A stretch of DNA of 64,000 bases from Caprimulgus europaeus (GCA_907165065.1 OU015528.1:71591474-71655473), one strand, 5' to 3'. Positions 47,786 through 61,450 are shown, numbered from the stretch's first letter. Made by a program: numbers and translations. Notes: generated by a model not told the origin, from the sequence alone.

Positions 47786-50700
47786 AAGGAGAATTCTCTG
47801 TCAAGGGTTTTATTTCTTTCCCAGATGGCAGAGGTACTTGAACTCTCAAAGATTTACAGGTTTTTTTGGTCTGAACAAAACCAACACCTTCCTCATTGGC
47901 AGAAATGGTGGGCTGTTTTTATGGAAATATTTGCTCAAAAAATTTATTCTGGTAGAGTCAAAAAATGAAACATTTTAGAATGAATACTTAATTGTTCGCT
48001 GAGTTGTAAAGAACTGAAACCAGTGCCTGTGTTTGGCTTACAACCACTCCTCTATATCTACATCTCTATCACATTATGATTAAATAGTGGTTTTGGAGAA
48101 GCAATCATAGACATAGTGCTGGGAAATCTCAAGATATCAAAAAGATGACACTGGTATCATCCACCTCTTGAGTTCTACTGAGAGGATCACAAACAGAGCA
48201 CAGAAGAATCGGGTGCTTGCTTTATCTTACCTCTCTTCCAAGCCAATATCAACAAGATATCTTAGTAGATGCCTGTTTTAACCTTGCCTTATAAAACCCC
48301 AAACTGTTATGATGTAGATTCCATTAATATTCCAGGTAGAGCTTAAAGTCTTGAAAAGTCATAGTGATATGATGAACTGGATATGAATTTATTCTGTGAG
48401 TATCTAGATAGATATCCTAACAAAAACCTGGGGGTCATTATTTTTTTGGCTTATGGATAATGGTCAATCTTAAGGTTTTTGTTAATTAGCGGATATAACT
48501 AAGTTCGCTTGTACTGTTTGCACTTTTATTTGCATGCTCTGTTAGTACTTTACATTTCATGTGAATGTACTGATGTTCACTAACAATTTATAAAAGGAGT
48601 AAATGTGTCACCTGGATGTAGTAATCAAGGCAGCAAGACAACTATTGGTTAATACCTTCTCTTTTAGATATTAGCTCTTAAGCCACATGTATAATTGTGG
48701 ACCATAATCACATGGACTTTTTCACTGCAGATTGTTGAAATGTTTATATGCAACTACCAGCTAATCCCCTACACATAAATGTTTTGGGTTTTGGGAGTAA
48801 AGTGTCTTCCTCGATATCCTCTATTTGTTTACTTCATTATGGAACTAATTTGTTTTATTCCACAATTTGTTAGAATATTTTTGACGGCTAGTCTATTAAG
48901 AAAAGAATAGCAGGGCAAGATTAAAAGTTTACCCATTAATACTGACATTATTCGTACTTTCAACTCCTATGTAAACTATTTTGGAATCCTTGTGTTTTGT
49001 ACCAAGTTTTATTATATTGGCAGGAATAGCTCTAGTTGTTTTAAGAAGAATGAATTATGATTATCTAGTTCTATGTCAACAAACTTCTTCAGCATTTGTT
49101 TGGTATTTTTCTGTGGTCTTTCCAGTTCTCTCAGGATCGAGATGATCAGGGAAGAGGAATTCATTTTCTCGTTTTCTTTCATATTAGCAAGACTTTTCCT
49201 ATAAATAAGTTTCCCTTTGGTTTGTTCCTAGTTCCCAGCCTGCAGCTAGACCATCTACTGAGTAAATCCTGATGTGAAAGAGAGAACAGTGCAAACATGG
49301 GTGCATATTATATAGATAATACAAATGCAGCTATTGGGAGCTGACTTTTGTATGCTTATACACAGAAGCTGAGGTAGCCCACAGTACCCTGGTGGCTTCA
49401 GCTCCCAGGGAATTGATGAAATGTGTATTTTTGGTTTGGCTAGCAGGGAGACTGGCATTAGGAAATGGGTAGCAGCATGCCTTAGAGTTTAAGGGAAATG
49501 AGAAACGTACGGTGTTAAGGAGGAATAGAGGAAAAGAGAGGAAGATAAATATTGACCATCTGTGTTATTTCTTATAAATTCTGAAGTTCTGGCATTGCTC
49601 ATAGCATTAACCAAAACTTCTTGTGATTATAGCAATATTTTCCATGGCATCTAGATATTTCTGATCTTTGTAAAATGTTTTGCCAAACAGGAGTTTCTGT
49701 CTACAAATTTGATTAGCCATTTATTCAAGGAAATTCTGTGTCAGTTGCCAGGAGATAGGAATAAGAGCTTGGCTCTGAGAAGGTTCTCTTGCCATCAGTT
49801 ATATTTGAGGGGACTCCCAGGCAGATTGAACCTAGCCTTTTCTCTTGCCAATGGCACCTGACCGAGGGGCTCCTGGATGTGTTCCAACCCATAAAGACTG
49901 CTGAAAACAGCCCTGTAGCTGACAAAGGTTTATGGTTAGGTCTTAAGTTTTCTTCATTTTATATGCTGTGTATGTTTGGGGTAAAAGAGTAATGGGAGAA
50001 CAGCTGATGAGAGTGATGTTTGGTTTTAGGTATCCACTGATGCATTACAAGCTTTAATTAAAATGATCAGAGCAATGTGTCTTCCTCATGCCAATTTTTG
50101 CTTCACAGGGAACCTAATAAACAAAGGCAGCATAAACTGCTCCTTACTCTTTGAGTTTAACTGTGCATCTCAAAGTGTACCCATCTTTGTGCAATAATGC
50201 TGCCATATTTCCAACTGATCTATCCAATATTACCTAAAATTAGATATTTGGAAAATCTGTCTTCTTTCTATAGACCCTAATATGCACCTGAGCACTTTGT
50301 TTCAGTCTTTAATGCAGAAGGTTTCAGGAATGCAGATGAGGGTTTTTTGTATCTACACATATCTCAGAATGGGAAAACTATTTGTTTTGTGTTGTCTGTT
50401 TCATTTTTAGTTTTATTTTTGTTTCTGTTGTTGTTGTTTCCTTGAACATTGGTGATGAGAACTGTTCTGGGTCTATAACAAACAGATATTTCTTTCTCCT
50501 CCTTGAATTAATCTCAGTAGTCCCTTGATTCTTTGAAATTACTGATACTCCCTTGGAAGTTAAGTACAGACACTGCAAGCATGAGCATGTTACAGCAAAG
50601 AGGTCAGGAAGGTTGGGAGGAGAAGTGGGGAGAGAGTGGTGGGATGGCATGAGAAATGTGCCAGGGTGAGTGGATCTTCCTGGTATCTTAACCTGTCTAC

Positions 50701-51706
50701 GGGCTTTGAAGTTTTGATGGACACCAGATTGCAGGGTTGTTTTGGTAAGAGACAGATTTCCTCAGGAAAAAGGGATAATATTTCACCAAAAAAGTGTGAA
50801 GCATAAATGGAGTTATACCATTGCTTCTCATTGTCATGGATAGATTTGCATAACCTTAGTCATCTAAAGGTGAGTAATTATGTGAGTAATGCCGTTGACT
50901 TCTGCAAGTTTAGTCAGGGTGTGAGTAGGAGAATTACACTGTTGTCTGAATGTGGTATCATGAGCATCTGCTCACAGTTCTCCCTACCTTTCCTTCTCTA
51001 CATCAGCACACAGAATCTTAAAAAATGATTTGCTGGAGTAATTTTGACCTCTCTTGTTTGTTTAGGAGATGATTGTAAATTTTAAGTCTGCATTTTACAT
51101 TATAAATTTAACTGAAGTACAGCCATCTTGTCTGGGGATATTTTCCTGTAAAGTCATTTGAAATGTTTTCTATTTTGTCAGAAACACATCTTGGAGAGAA
51201 TTTCCACTAAGTTAATATGTCCTGAATAATGTTCTCATCACAGAAGAGTAAAGTGTCTAGTTTGGAGAATCTTCAAGAAAAGATTCTTCATCAGCTTGTT
51301 TTGTTGCCTTATCTTATAGAAAATATTTCATTTGCTACCCTCCCCTCTAGGAGTGTAGTTCATCTCAGAACCATGGATGATGTTTTCACCTTACCATAAA
51401 AGAACATCCTACTAAGTAGTTAAGGAGTATTTATTGCAACAGGATCATTGTCTTGTTATCAACATCACAGAGCAAAGTAGATGTAGACAAAGTCATATTT
51501 GTTGCAACTTTTTACCTTTCAACCCAGCTATTCAGCTAAACTCAGATTAAAATAACTTTTAATTGCCTAGTGAAAGTTTCATTCCCAAGCAACACATCTG
51601 AGATCACAGGTAGCTGGCTGCAGATTCCCACCCGTGTTACATTTCTGGATGCTTAGCATAGTGCTTTCCTGGCTTTGTTTGATGCTATTTGGTTTGGGAA
51701 CACACT
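47786..51706. other. Unassigned non-coding stretch
   Basis: No gene or repeat family recognised across about 3.9 kb between the two solo LTRs. Confidence 0.55.
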
Positions 51707-51910
51707 TGTGGTGGTTTAACCCCTTTGACTAACAGCCAAACACAGCCACTCTCTCTCTCTCCCTGCCTGCCCTCCCCACCTCCACCCCCTGCTGCCCACC
51801 AAGGAATAGGGGAGAGAAAAAGAAAGTTAAAAATGAGAAAACTCATTGGTTGAGATAAAAACAATTTCATAATTGAAATAAAATTATAATAATAACAGTA
51901 ATAATAGAAT

Positions 51911-51918
51911 ATGCAAAT
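51911..51918 (+). promoter_or_regulatory. POU octamer motif inside the LTR
   Basis: Perfect ATGCAAAT octamer within the R region of the solo LTR. The 47.4 kb relative does not show it at the matching place. Whether any factor binds is unknown. Confidence 0.35.
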
Positions 51919-52080
51919 GAGTGATGCACAGTGCAGTTGCTTGCCACCTGCTGACCGATGCCCAGCCTGTCCCCAGCTAGCAATCCCAGAGCAGAGACAG
52001 TCCCTAAATTAAAACTGGAATCCTGGAAGAGCAAGTCCAAGTGATCCCCAGGAGAATCCCCAGCTTTCCAGTCAGCCCTG

Positions 52081-52091
52081 ATTAATATACT
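52081..52091 (-). promoter_or_regulatory. LTR TATA-like element
   Basis: Minus-strand AGTATATTAAT following GTCATGTTT, in the core promoter position of the LTR. Confidence 0.4.
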
Positions 52092-52488
52092 AAACATGAC
52101 TTGGTATGATATGGAATATCTCACTGACATATCCAAATGCCAGTTTGGGTTTTACTAATTGCTACGCTTCCCCCTCCTAGTCCTTTGCACTTGCAAACTG
52201 GCAAAACATTATTTTGGAGTTCCAGCAGCAACTAAAAACACTAGTACCTCATCAACATTCTTCTCATAACAAATACCATACTGAAACCAAAACACTGCTA
52301 TTCTAGCTATTCAGAAGAAAATTATCTCTACCCTAGCAAAATCAGGACAACACTGTAGGAAAGACTCTTAGAATTTCATTCCTTAGCCTGGTTTCTGTTT
52401 TTTCTTTGATTTTTAGTATATTATAACATCAAACTACTCTCCTTTTTGACCTGGCCATACCCCTCCTGAATTCTGTTTCTGGCCTACC

Positions 52489-52522
52489 CTTGTATCAGTA
52501 GCCATCTTGTATCAGTGGCCAT
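52489..52522. repeat. 17-bp tandem duplication
   Basis: CTTGTATCAGTAGCCAT (52489-52505) is followed directly by CTTGTATCAGTGGCCAT (52506-52522), with one A/G difference. Confidence 0.9.
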
Positions 52523-52799
52523 AGCTACCTCTCTAATGGTTAATAACCCTTTACTAGATGCTTATAGACAGCAGTCTGTTCTGACAGATGCAGGATTTTT
52601 CTACCAGAAAATATATGTTTTTCCTACCCCTGAATGCTCTTCTAAATAGCTATGGAGACATTTTTATTTTTTTTTTTTTTCCAGTGCTGACTGTTTCTTC
52701 TTCTTATGCAATTAAATTCTCCTATAGAGGGAGCTGTGCATTTCTGTGCTGAGTCAAGCCTAAATCTTTAAACAGATTTATCTTCAACAGAAAATATGA

Positions 52800-52895
52800 G
52801 CTAAAATAAGAGGGATCGATTTGCTCAAGGGCACCTGTGATTCATGAGCACAGATGAAGCAGAAATTAAAACTCAGTTCTCAAGTGTCACCTTCT
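52800..52895 (-). repeat. MIR-like ancient SINE relic
   Basis: 'gagggatcgatttgctcaa', then 'gggcacctgtgattcatgag', 'gcagaaattaaaactcagtt' and 'ctcaagtgtcacc' follow the order of reverse-complement MIR ('aggttaagtgacttgcccaa', 'ggtcacacagctagt', 'agagctggaattagaactcagg'). Borders are approximate. Confidence 0.45.
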
Positions 52896-53073
52896 TTTAC
52901 AGAAATGTACATTCAGACAACTTGAATGGAATCCATTTCTTCCCATCTTAAGCATCTAAAAGTTATATGTTTAAAGCTCAGCTTGTTACTTGAAACTTTT
53001 TAAATAATCACTGAAGAGAATAGCCTCTGGAGTGGATGACTTGTCTCACCCAAAGAAATCTTTTTGGGGCAGA

Positions 53074-53091
53074 TCAATGACCTGTCATTGA
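53074..53091. repeat. Perfect 8-bp inverted repeat
   Basis: TCAATGAC and GTCATTGA flank a CT spacer. Short palindromes of this size occur by chance; no function is inferred. Confidence 0.6.
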
Positions 53092-55067
53092 CAAGGAACA
53101 TATTGTCTGTGTAGAGAGCCATTGATAAGCAGGCTAACTAGAGATGACTAACCTCTTGTTCCCTTATGTTGATCAGAAGGATTCAGTCCTAGGAGTGCAA
53201 AGCAGATTTCAGACGTAAATATTATTTTTGTGAGTAGGAATTACTATACTAAAGTGAGAGGTATTAGTTGCTTGTTTCCTGATTTTAAACAGTGAGATGG
53301 GCCACTATGTGTGATTGTCTCACAGTAAAGAAAGGCACAAACACTCTGTATGTATTCTTTGTCCCTGAATTAAGGAGGACTACATAGAATGGAGATGATA
53401 TTGGGAAAATCAGGACTGGAGAGTAATTGCACTGAGAATCAAAAAGGTAAACTGGTCTTTATGTGATGAACAAAGGGATGTAAAAAAAGTGTAGCAGTTA
53501 AACAGCAGGAATCTTATCTCTTAGAAGATAGAGCACCCTTACCAGTTCAGTGACAGTACCATGTGACTCTCTTTTACCTTCATGATAAAGCTAGAAATCA
53601 TTTTATCTTGACTTTTTAAATTTCATTTAGCACATTTAGGTGTGACATATCACCATGCAAAATGATAAGAATCCTAAACTTGCCACTTAGAAAAATGAAT
53701 AAAACATACAATTATATTAATATTTATAGCTGATAGCACAAAGACGACTGGTAGCAGCTAATTAATGCTCAGTGGTATGAAAAGGTCTGTATGTTATCCC
53801 CGTTGGACAGCAGTCAATGAAATTGGATTCTAAGCTGGCTAATATAATGTCCCTCAGATGTCATGTTGTTTACTACTGTCATGCTGGCTTATTACCTGCA
53901 TGTGATAATATACCCTTGGTGTATTGGCTTTCAGAAAGTCTGATCTTTTCCTAGATGATAGATGTCCTGATAGGCAGCTGTTGTGTTTTGAGACAGACTT
54001 GTTGGAATCAATCAAGCCATGCTAATATAAACTCTTGAGCACGCTTGCTTAGTCAGTGGTTTGTTAGTTGTTTAAAGAATTATAGTTGTCCTTTAAGCCC
54101 TTTTTGAAAAACTGTGACAGAGTCTATGAAAATCTGTATTTAATTTTAATTTGAAATCATTCTGTAAATACAAGTATTCAATGAAGACAAGCACTCTTTA
54201 AAAAAAGAAAATATTAACCATGAAAATATTTTATTGTTCCTTGCAAATTTAAGGCAATTAGAGGAATCTAGAACTTGCATGATATAGATAACAAAATTAA
54301 CCTAGATAATGACACTTTACACTAAAGTTATTGAATATATCAAGTTGTGAAATTGAGGCAAAAAGATCTTAAAAATTCTATGACTGGTAAACTGCTTTGG
54401 TTGACTCCATAACTGTTATTTAAAGAGATAAAGAAATCAGAAAAGATACAAAAGACAATATAAATTATAACCAATAGGCTCCTTTAATTTCAATAATGCC
54501 TGCTTAGCTAGGGTGTAAGGAAGTAAAAATGGGGTCACTATACATACTTAAAGAAAAGAAACTGTAAGAGTGTGTAAGTTAGCTAACACCCTCTTTCCTA
54601 TTATTAAATCTGTCCTTTGTCATTTTTTTTTTTCCTGCTCCTTGGCATATAAGCTACTCGCACTCAACCTCCCACATCCATCATACGGTAGATCTGAGTA
54701 GGCTTAAGGGAATAATTTAAAATATGCTTCTAAAGATTCTTGAAAGTGTTTTTATGGCCATTGTGGATTAAAGCAATAAGGATTCAATTTGCCGCAGACA
54801 TGAGGATCTGAATACATCTCTGTTTACATTTTATACTTCATTTGAAATATGGGTAATTTACAAGGACATCTTTCCAGGTAGGAAAGAGTGAACTGGCGTG
54901 TACTTTATGTTCAGTTGATGTTTGTGTATGCTGATCTGCCCATCAAAGTGTGAGGTGTGGAGCATCTTGCTGAAGTGCCAGAAAGTTCTGCCTCTGAAAG
55001 GTTTGATTCCCCCTTATATGTTTACTATTCTGAAGAAGATGCAATGTGTTTCAATGGAAAAATAATT

Positions 55068-55150
55068 GAGTGGAAATCAGGAATCTGGAGTTCTTTCATA
55101 ACTCTGTCACTAGGTGACTCTGTGGTCTTGATCATATTACCCTGAAATAA
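55068..55150 (+). repeat. Possible MIR-like relic
   Basis: 'aatcaggaatctggagttct', then 'aactctgtcactaggtgact' and 'ctgtggtcttgatcatatta' resemble the MIR core ('…ctggagtc…ggctctgccactagctgtgtgaccttgggcaa…'). This is a weak match by eye. Confidence 0.3.
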
Positions 55151-57060
55151 AAAACGCTACATAAGAATGAAGTACAACTGATATGGTTATATTCCACATA
55201 GGCCTGTAAATTCTTAGATTTTATACTTTGTTTTCTACCATATCTGCCATATCTTTACATGGCTCCTTCACGTGCTTTAAGTCTCAGCAGCGTTCTAAGC
55301 AATGTTATCCTGCTTAAGTACATCTAGAGCCTTCTGCTTAGAGGGACCATATCCAGAACAGGCAATGTCCCAGTGGCTAAACTAAGTTCAAAGCAGACAG
55401 AGATTATTGTCCCCAACTTGAAATGGCAAGAAATTGAAATTTAGTTGGTACTGAATATTTTGGTAAAAACACAGGTGTGTCAGGGCCAGGGGAGGTTTTG
55501 GGGGCTCTTTCAACACTTGAATGCTTTTTAATGTAGCTCTAAATTTTCTGTAGCATTAATCTACATTAACCTGTAACCAAATGTACTGAAATTCAAATTA
55601 GACTTTCAAGTCCGTTACATAGGTAAAATTGGTTTTTTTTGCCCAGCTTTATTTATTTTAATTGAGTTACAGGGTTCTACGTAGGTTTCCATCTAGTATT
55701 TTTCTGTATGATCTTCCTCACTTGTGTTTTTGTAACCTGATTTTATTCATCTGAACTCTTTGTAAATTCAAAATGAATTATTGTGGGAAGTTTGTTAAAC
55801 TGACAAGAAAGTACATTTCTTTATATATGGATTTTACCTTCTGTCTCCCAAAATACTGCCTTGAGAAATTGAATAGCATGTTCTGAAATATCACTTCTCC
55901 AGTAGAATCATGCCCAGAAGTGTCATCCTACACAGGCACTGCAAATGGGTGCAGCATTAAGTGCAGCAGGCACAAAGGGAAAAACAGGCACTTCAATACA
56001 ACTGTGAGCAGAAAGAGGTCATTTCATTGCTGCCAGTTTGGGTAGGTAAAAAGGGGAAGATGTAGGAAAGGAATCCAAGAACAATGGATTTAACAGCTTT
56101 CAAACTGTATTTCGTGAAAGCTCTGTCACTTCCAGAAGGAGGTATATATTGTATTCATGTCCCTCATTGCCTTTTCAGGATACTCCAAAGGACAGAACTG
56201 TTTTCTGGAGTCAGAAAGCCTCCTGTGTACCACTTCATGGCGTGTTACAGTGACACTACTTTCTTACTGCTGCCACAGCCTGTGCAGTTTCATGGGGCAT
56301 ATGCATTCCATTTCTTCTTGCCTCCCATTGCATACTATGCTTCACTTAACTTCCTTGTACCTTTACTTTTGCACTTTAAAATTTAACAGATTGCAAAAAG
56401 CAGAGCACTGTTGTAAGACTTTAGGAACATAAGAATTGTGATATTCTTATAAGATTCTTTTAAGATTTTCACCTAAGAAATGGTGAGGAAAATGCTTCGG
56501 TCTCCCTGCCTCATTTAATTCTATTATGACATTTAGATGCAAGTATTAATTCTAACATTCTAGCATATTTGCATGTGTGACAATTCATAGACATTCAATG
56601 CCAAAAGAAATCTGATGTGATATGGAGGGTTTTTATTAATAATTTGTAGTGACAGCAAACTAAGGAGAGAAAATTATTTCCAGATCTTCAATTTGAACAT
56701 CTTGTACTGCATTTGGAGACTTTAATATTTTCTGCAACATATTGTATCACAGATCTCATGGGTTCTCTAATACATAAAAACAAATACAGGTTTTTTGGGT
56801 TTTTTTTTTTGGTTTTTTGGTTACAGAAACTGTGCAGCCTACATCACCCTTTCATGTATACTGTGAAGAATTCCTTTGTGAATAATTCCTTAATGGAGAA
56901 ATACTTTGGGAGCAATATACCAAGGTTACTTATGAGATACAGAGAAGGAATAACAAACATATGCAGACAGATTTAAATTCTATTTGAAAGCTAATTAAAA
57001 TAGTGTAAATAGTTCCTGACTTTCAATGAATTAAAATTTTGGGTGTCTATGGCTTTGATG

Positions 57061-57163
57061 CCTCTTCCTAGACCATGCTTTTGCCAAGAAAGGTTGTACC
57101 AGATGATCATTTAGGTCCCTTCCAACCTGGAATTCTATGATTCTGTAATTGATTCTATGATTG
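57061..57163 (+). mobile_element. CR1 LINE 3' terminus
   Basis: A short CR1 3' end: GGTTGTACCAGATGATCATT, TAGGTCCCTTCCAACCTGG, and a tail ATTCTATGATTCTGT, then AATTGATTCTATGATTGATT. Only about 100 bp remain. The terminal repeat is longer and more irregular than in the other copies. Confidence 0.8.
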
Positions 57164-60100
57164 ATTTTGATAGGAATTTATTCATATACTTCAGTGTAAC
57201 TATGCATCTAAGTTCTTCTTTTGTTGAGGGGATTTGGTGCCTATCAAATGAGAAGGTTTTAATAATGAATATGAACACAAACACAACAAACAAAAGTTAA
57301 ATGAACTGCTTCTTCTGTTGTATTCTTTAGATAATTTGAAAATTAAGATTTTTTCTTTACTACTTTTACACTTGCCGCTGGACATTCAGTAGGTTTGATG
57401 AACAAAGGATGGTGAAATGAAGCCTGAGCGGTTGTGTTAGTGCTGTTATTTTCTTTCTCACTTTTTAATATAATGCAAAAACCAAATCTTAATCACTAAC
57501 TATCACTATTAAAGTAGCATCACAGCTCAGTCCCATGGGGATGTTTTACTTATACCTTGCATAGCATTAAAAGCTTTTAAAAACTTACTGCTTACCATCA
57601 ATTTTAATAAAAACATCTTACATCTGCTATTTTAGTTTTAATGAAAAGAAAATTTATTTTGTGTGTGTTTGTGAATGGAAACTAAGAATTAACTTTTTCA
57701 GCACATGTATTATCAAGGGGGATTAGCTCAATTATTTATTCATTGTTTTTTCTAAGTGTTTCATTAGAATTCATATTCTTCCTAAAGACGACTAAAAATT
57801 ATTAGAGTAGGCAAAGGTGACAAAACTTTAAGTTTCAGGGACTGATCTAATAGAGGAATACACAGATTCATAGTATAATGGCTTCATAATTATTACACTA
57901 CATTTCTCAGTATATAACTGAGAGGCATTTCTATTCCTTTTGTCTCTTGCATGCAGTGGAAATGGCTTTGTCAGCAACTTGGTACCCATATCGACTCTCC
58001 AGGATGGGCATCAAAATCTGTGTCTCTTATCTTACACAGAATTCTTCATCTCTCCATCAGTCATCTTTTTGTCCTATTGTCTGTTAGAATAATATACATG
58101 CTACATGGACTAAGTTAAATTTCTGTGGCATGAGGAGATCCCATTTAATTAAATTATGTTAATCAGGTACATCAAGCAAGTTTGGCATGGTAGCAGCTGT
58201 TATTGTTATCCTAGGTTATATTAGGGTTATAAATGGCTTAAAATTCTTGTACCAACATCTGAGGAGTGTGGGCATTATGGCAAAAATGTGGCAGCTCGAT
58301 AAAATTAAACGAAAGAACAGATAAAATGAATATAACTGAACTAAAAGTGATTTAAAAACTCACATAAGTACAAGAAGTACACCATTCATCTTTAATTTGC
58401 AACTATTTTCAGTTTATATTTCCTAAAGGAGCTTTGTCTGTTGGATCTGGCTCAATTCCTTTATTTCAAGCCCTTTTTCACATTATACAGGATGTCTTAC
58501 TTTTCTAAACATTTTTTGAGACACAGAAAAAATACCATAATATTCACAATTTAACCTCAGTCACTTATAATGATATATTTTCCCTATGGTTTTCTTGCTA
58601 TGCTGTTATTCTATAAAAATGCCAGATATAGATCTACAACAAAATGAGCATGTATTATCAATCTACTAGTAAAATGACAAAATCCTTTCTGGTATGCTTC
58701 TGTATAATGTGTCTCAAAATATACATATTTTGTCCCTCATTTTTAGCAGAGATGCTAGGCCAGTGCATATATTTTATGAATGCAAGCATGAGCACATGCT
58801 GTCTGTAAAAAAGGTGAATATGGCTGGTGACAATGACAATCTTAGAAGTCTGCACAGGATTTATAGTGTCTGTTTATCTGTGATAACTAATAAAGTATTG
58901 GCACATGAATAACATCAATGGAGAACCTCAATTTAGAGGCGTTGCACAACAAGTATAAAATAACAGAGGTTACGATTCTTATGGTTTTGAATATCCTCAC
59001 ATTTGTTGACTTGTGTGAAACAGACTGAGTTCTAGCTCAAGAGTAAATTTCTTGTGTATCAAAAGAGAAAATTAAATTATGATTTTATAATTTTTTTTTT
59101 TCCTAATTCTATCTATGGCTAATATCCCTGGATAATATCATTAGCTTGCTATCTTGATAATCTTTATGAAAAAGTTTTGCTGAGCTATGTGCTCTTTTGA
59201 TATTGTGATTCTGTCCTTGCTATTGATGTCAGGTTTTAATTCCTCAGTTTTCATGTCCCACTTCGGTTAAAGATCTTAAATACTTTATGTTTGTTCAGCT
59301 AAAAAATATAAATTCCACAATTTCCACTTTAAAAGTTAAAAAAGTATTGAAATCATGTTTAGCTAATAATAAAAAATCTGAGACTTTCATATCTGCAACT
59401 TTGTTTCAGAACCTAATTTTCAGGACTGAAAATTTTTATGTTGGATATCTTACTCAGCTATTGTTTTAGGCTTGTTTATTTATAGAAACTTTCACTCAAG
59501 ACAGTTCAGCTCTTTCTGAGAACAGGCAAAGCAAAAGTGTCTTAGTAGAAAATATGCTGCTTTCTTCTTTTAAAAATTCTAGGACCTTCAAGCAACGGGG
59601 ACTTGAGAAATGATAGATAGGTGATTTTTTTTAAATTCAGAAATATGAATCATGGCTTTAAAGCTGATAATATTTGGTCAAACTATTCTAAATTCTAAAA
59701 CGTACACTTCATATCTTTTTAGACTCAATTAAGATGCCCTCTGCTCAACTACCATGACACTCCTCAAACTCTTAGCTGAGCTGCTGCATACTGCGCTATA
59801 TATCTGCTGCTCAGGCCACTTGAATGAAGAGCAGATACATTTATTAACAGTCACCCTTTTCTTGTGCTTAGGTGGAAAAACTGAAAAAGAAGATTTCTGC
59901 CTCAGTCTTCCTTCTTGCATAAGTGCTGTAAGGAGGAGAGAGAGACAAAGAGCTGGGAACAGTAGTGATTATGAAGTAAAATGGGGGAAGCAAAGGAGTG
60001 TGCAGCTGAGAATGAACTATCAATGAAAAAACTGTTGTGAGCTAGGTGGTGTGGATGATGTGAAAACACACATGGCAGGAGCGCTGCACTCCAGTAAGAT

Positions 60101-61329
60101 GCTGGGAGAGAGAGATCTATCTGGACACAAGAAGAGATATATGCAAGACTACAGAAGTGATCAAATAATAAATCCTACATTGTAGTAAATGTAGCATTGT
60201 GGCCACAGCAAAATTACTAGGTTCTTTGTATCCTTATTGATGATTTTATTTGCAAGTAGATTGCAATTATTTTGTTTATATTATTGCAGCATCTACTAGT
60301 TACAGACAAAATCTGACCCCATTCTCCCAAGTAACTTCAACCTTGAGAGAGTTCTCCCAAAGACCACCAAAGTAGTAATGTGTATTTGATTGAATACCTT
60401 ATTGGATCAATACCTTGTGAGCACTGTTTTGGCCTTAATTGAAAACTCAGTTTGCTTGGATAGGGTTTTTAATTAAATAAGGTCATTGGAAGTTAGTGGG
60501 AAAAGCTTGTGAACAATGTTATAAAGAAAAACATTTGGTGCTAGCAGCATTCTTAGTATTGGATACTGATGACTCTCTGTCTTAAGAACACATAGTTAAT
60601 AGGGTTTTTTAATCCATTCAGTGAGCCATATGTGTGAGTCAGATATTTGCTTACTTTGTTGTTTTATTTCCATACCTATGTATTGAAGTGTCTGTATAGG
60701 AGAACTGAACATTTATTTGGAATATAAAATAAGAAGTTAAAACAGTTCTTTGTAATGGACTTTCACGAAAGGACCACAGTTTGGTGATTTTCTCTGTTGT
60801 CTTCTGTGTGATGTTATTGTAGCTGGTGTAGCTGGTAAAAAAAATGGCTGACCTAAATTTGAGATTGATTAATTGTTCATGGCAACTGTCAGGAGCAGAT
60901 TTTTGGCTGCCACTAGTAGGACTTGTTGATGGGTTGCTGTTATTTCATAGCATCCCACGAGAATACAAGCCTGAGGGGAAAGATGTGAGATGTATGTGAA
61001 TGGGGCAGAATATCTTACAGCTGAGGCACTCATAATCACTGAAGCCTAAAATATTTCAAATTCAGTGTGTAGAGAGAACTACTACTTAACCATCTTATAA
61101 ACCTGACAGAAATCTCTGTCTCAACAGCAGATTAATATATATGATAATTTTGTAATCCTTCATGGTATGGCTCTTTCTTTGTCTTAGAAAAAAAAAATCT
61201 TGAACATTTTATTTTCTAGCAAAAAAATATGCATCCATAATAAACCCTGGAGGAAACAATTCAATAAAAGAATACATATGCATCAGGAATTCATTGAATA
61301 TTCTTGATTTCCCTTGGTTCCCTTAGATT
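57164..61329. other. Unassigned AT-rich non-coding stretch
   Basis: About 4.2 kb with no gene or recent repeat recognised. Confidence 0.6.
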
Positions 61330-61450
61330 TTCCTTCAAGCTCTAAACTCCTAGGACCAAATTCATCCCCAAAGTACCCTGAGTTCCCTGCAGTCAATGGA
61401 GTTATGTTGCAGGTGTGTTTGAAGCTTTGAACACTTTCAGAAGTGTTCTG
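61330..61450. repeat. Possible ancient amniote repeat
   Basis: 'aggaccaaattcatccccaa' and 'gcagtcaatggagttatgtt' recall the pattern 'gggccaaattcatccctgg…cattgacttcagtggagttac' found in amniote genomes. Strongly diverged. Confidence 0.35.

Larger units (their letters stand above)
51707..52349 (-). mobile_element. Solo ERVL-type LTR with perfect 5-bp duplication
   Basis: A complete 643-bp LTR on the minus strand. Plus-strand borders are TGTGGTGGTTTAACCCC (51707) and …AAATCAGGACA (52349). ACACT lies exactly on both sides (51702-51706 and 52350-52354). Read on the minus strand it holds GGATATGTCAGTGAGATATT, GTCATGTTTAGTATATTAAT (TATA-like, 52081-52100), the R region GTGATGCACAGTGCAGTTGC in reverse, and a C-rich U5 end with a (CT)n expansion at about 51748-51762. 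It is of the same broad family as the 47.4 kb copy but longer and distinct enough to be another subfamily or insertion event. No viral coding region remains. Confidence 0.95.
52350..57060. other. Mostly unassigned non-coding stretch
   Basis: No gene recognised. Contains a 17-bp tandem duplication, a MIR-like relic, a short palindrome and another possible MIR relic, listed separately. A T run lies at 52664-52680 and a T/G-rich run at 56789-56821. Overlapping frames at 56084-56432 have no known domain. Confidence 0.55.

Noticed and set aside
56084..56432. Two overlapping plus-strand frames of 91 and 100 codons
   Set aside because: No known domain, no codon bias evident and no splice context.
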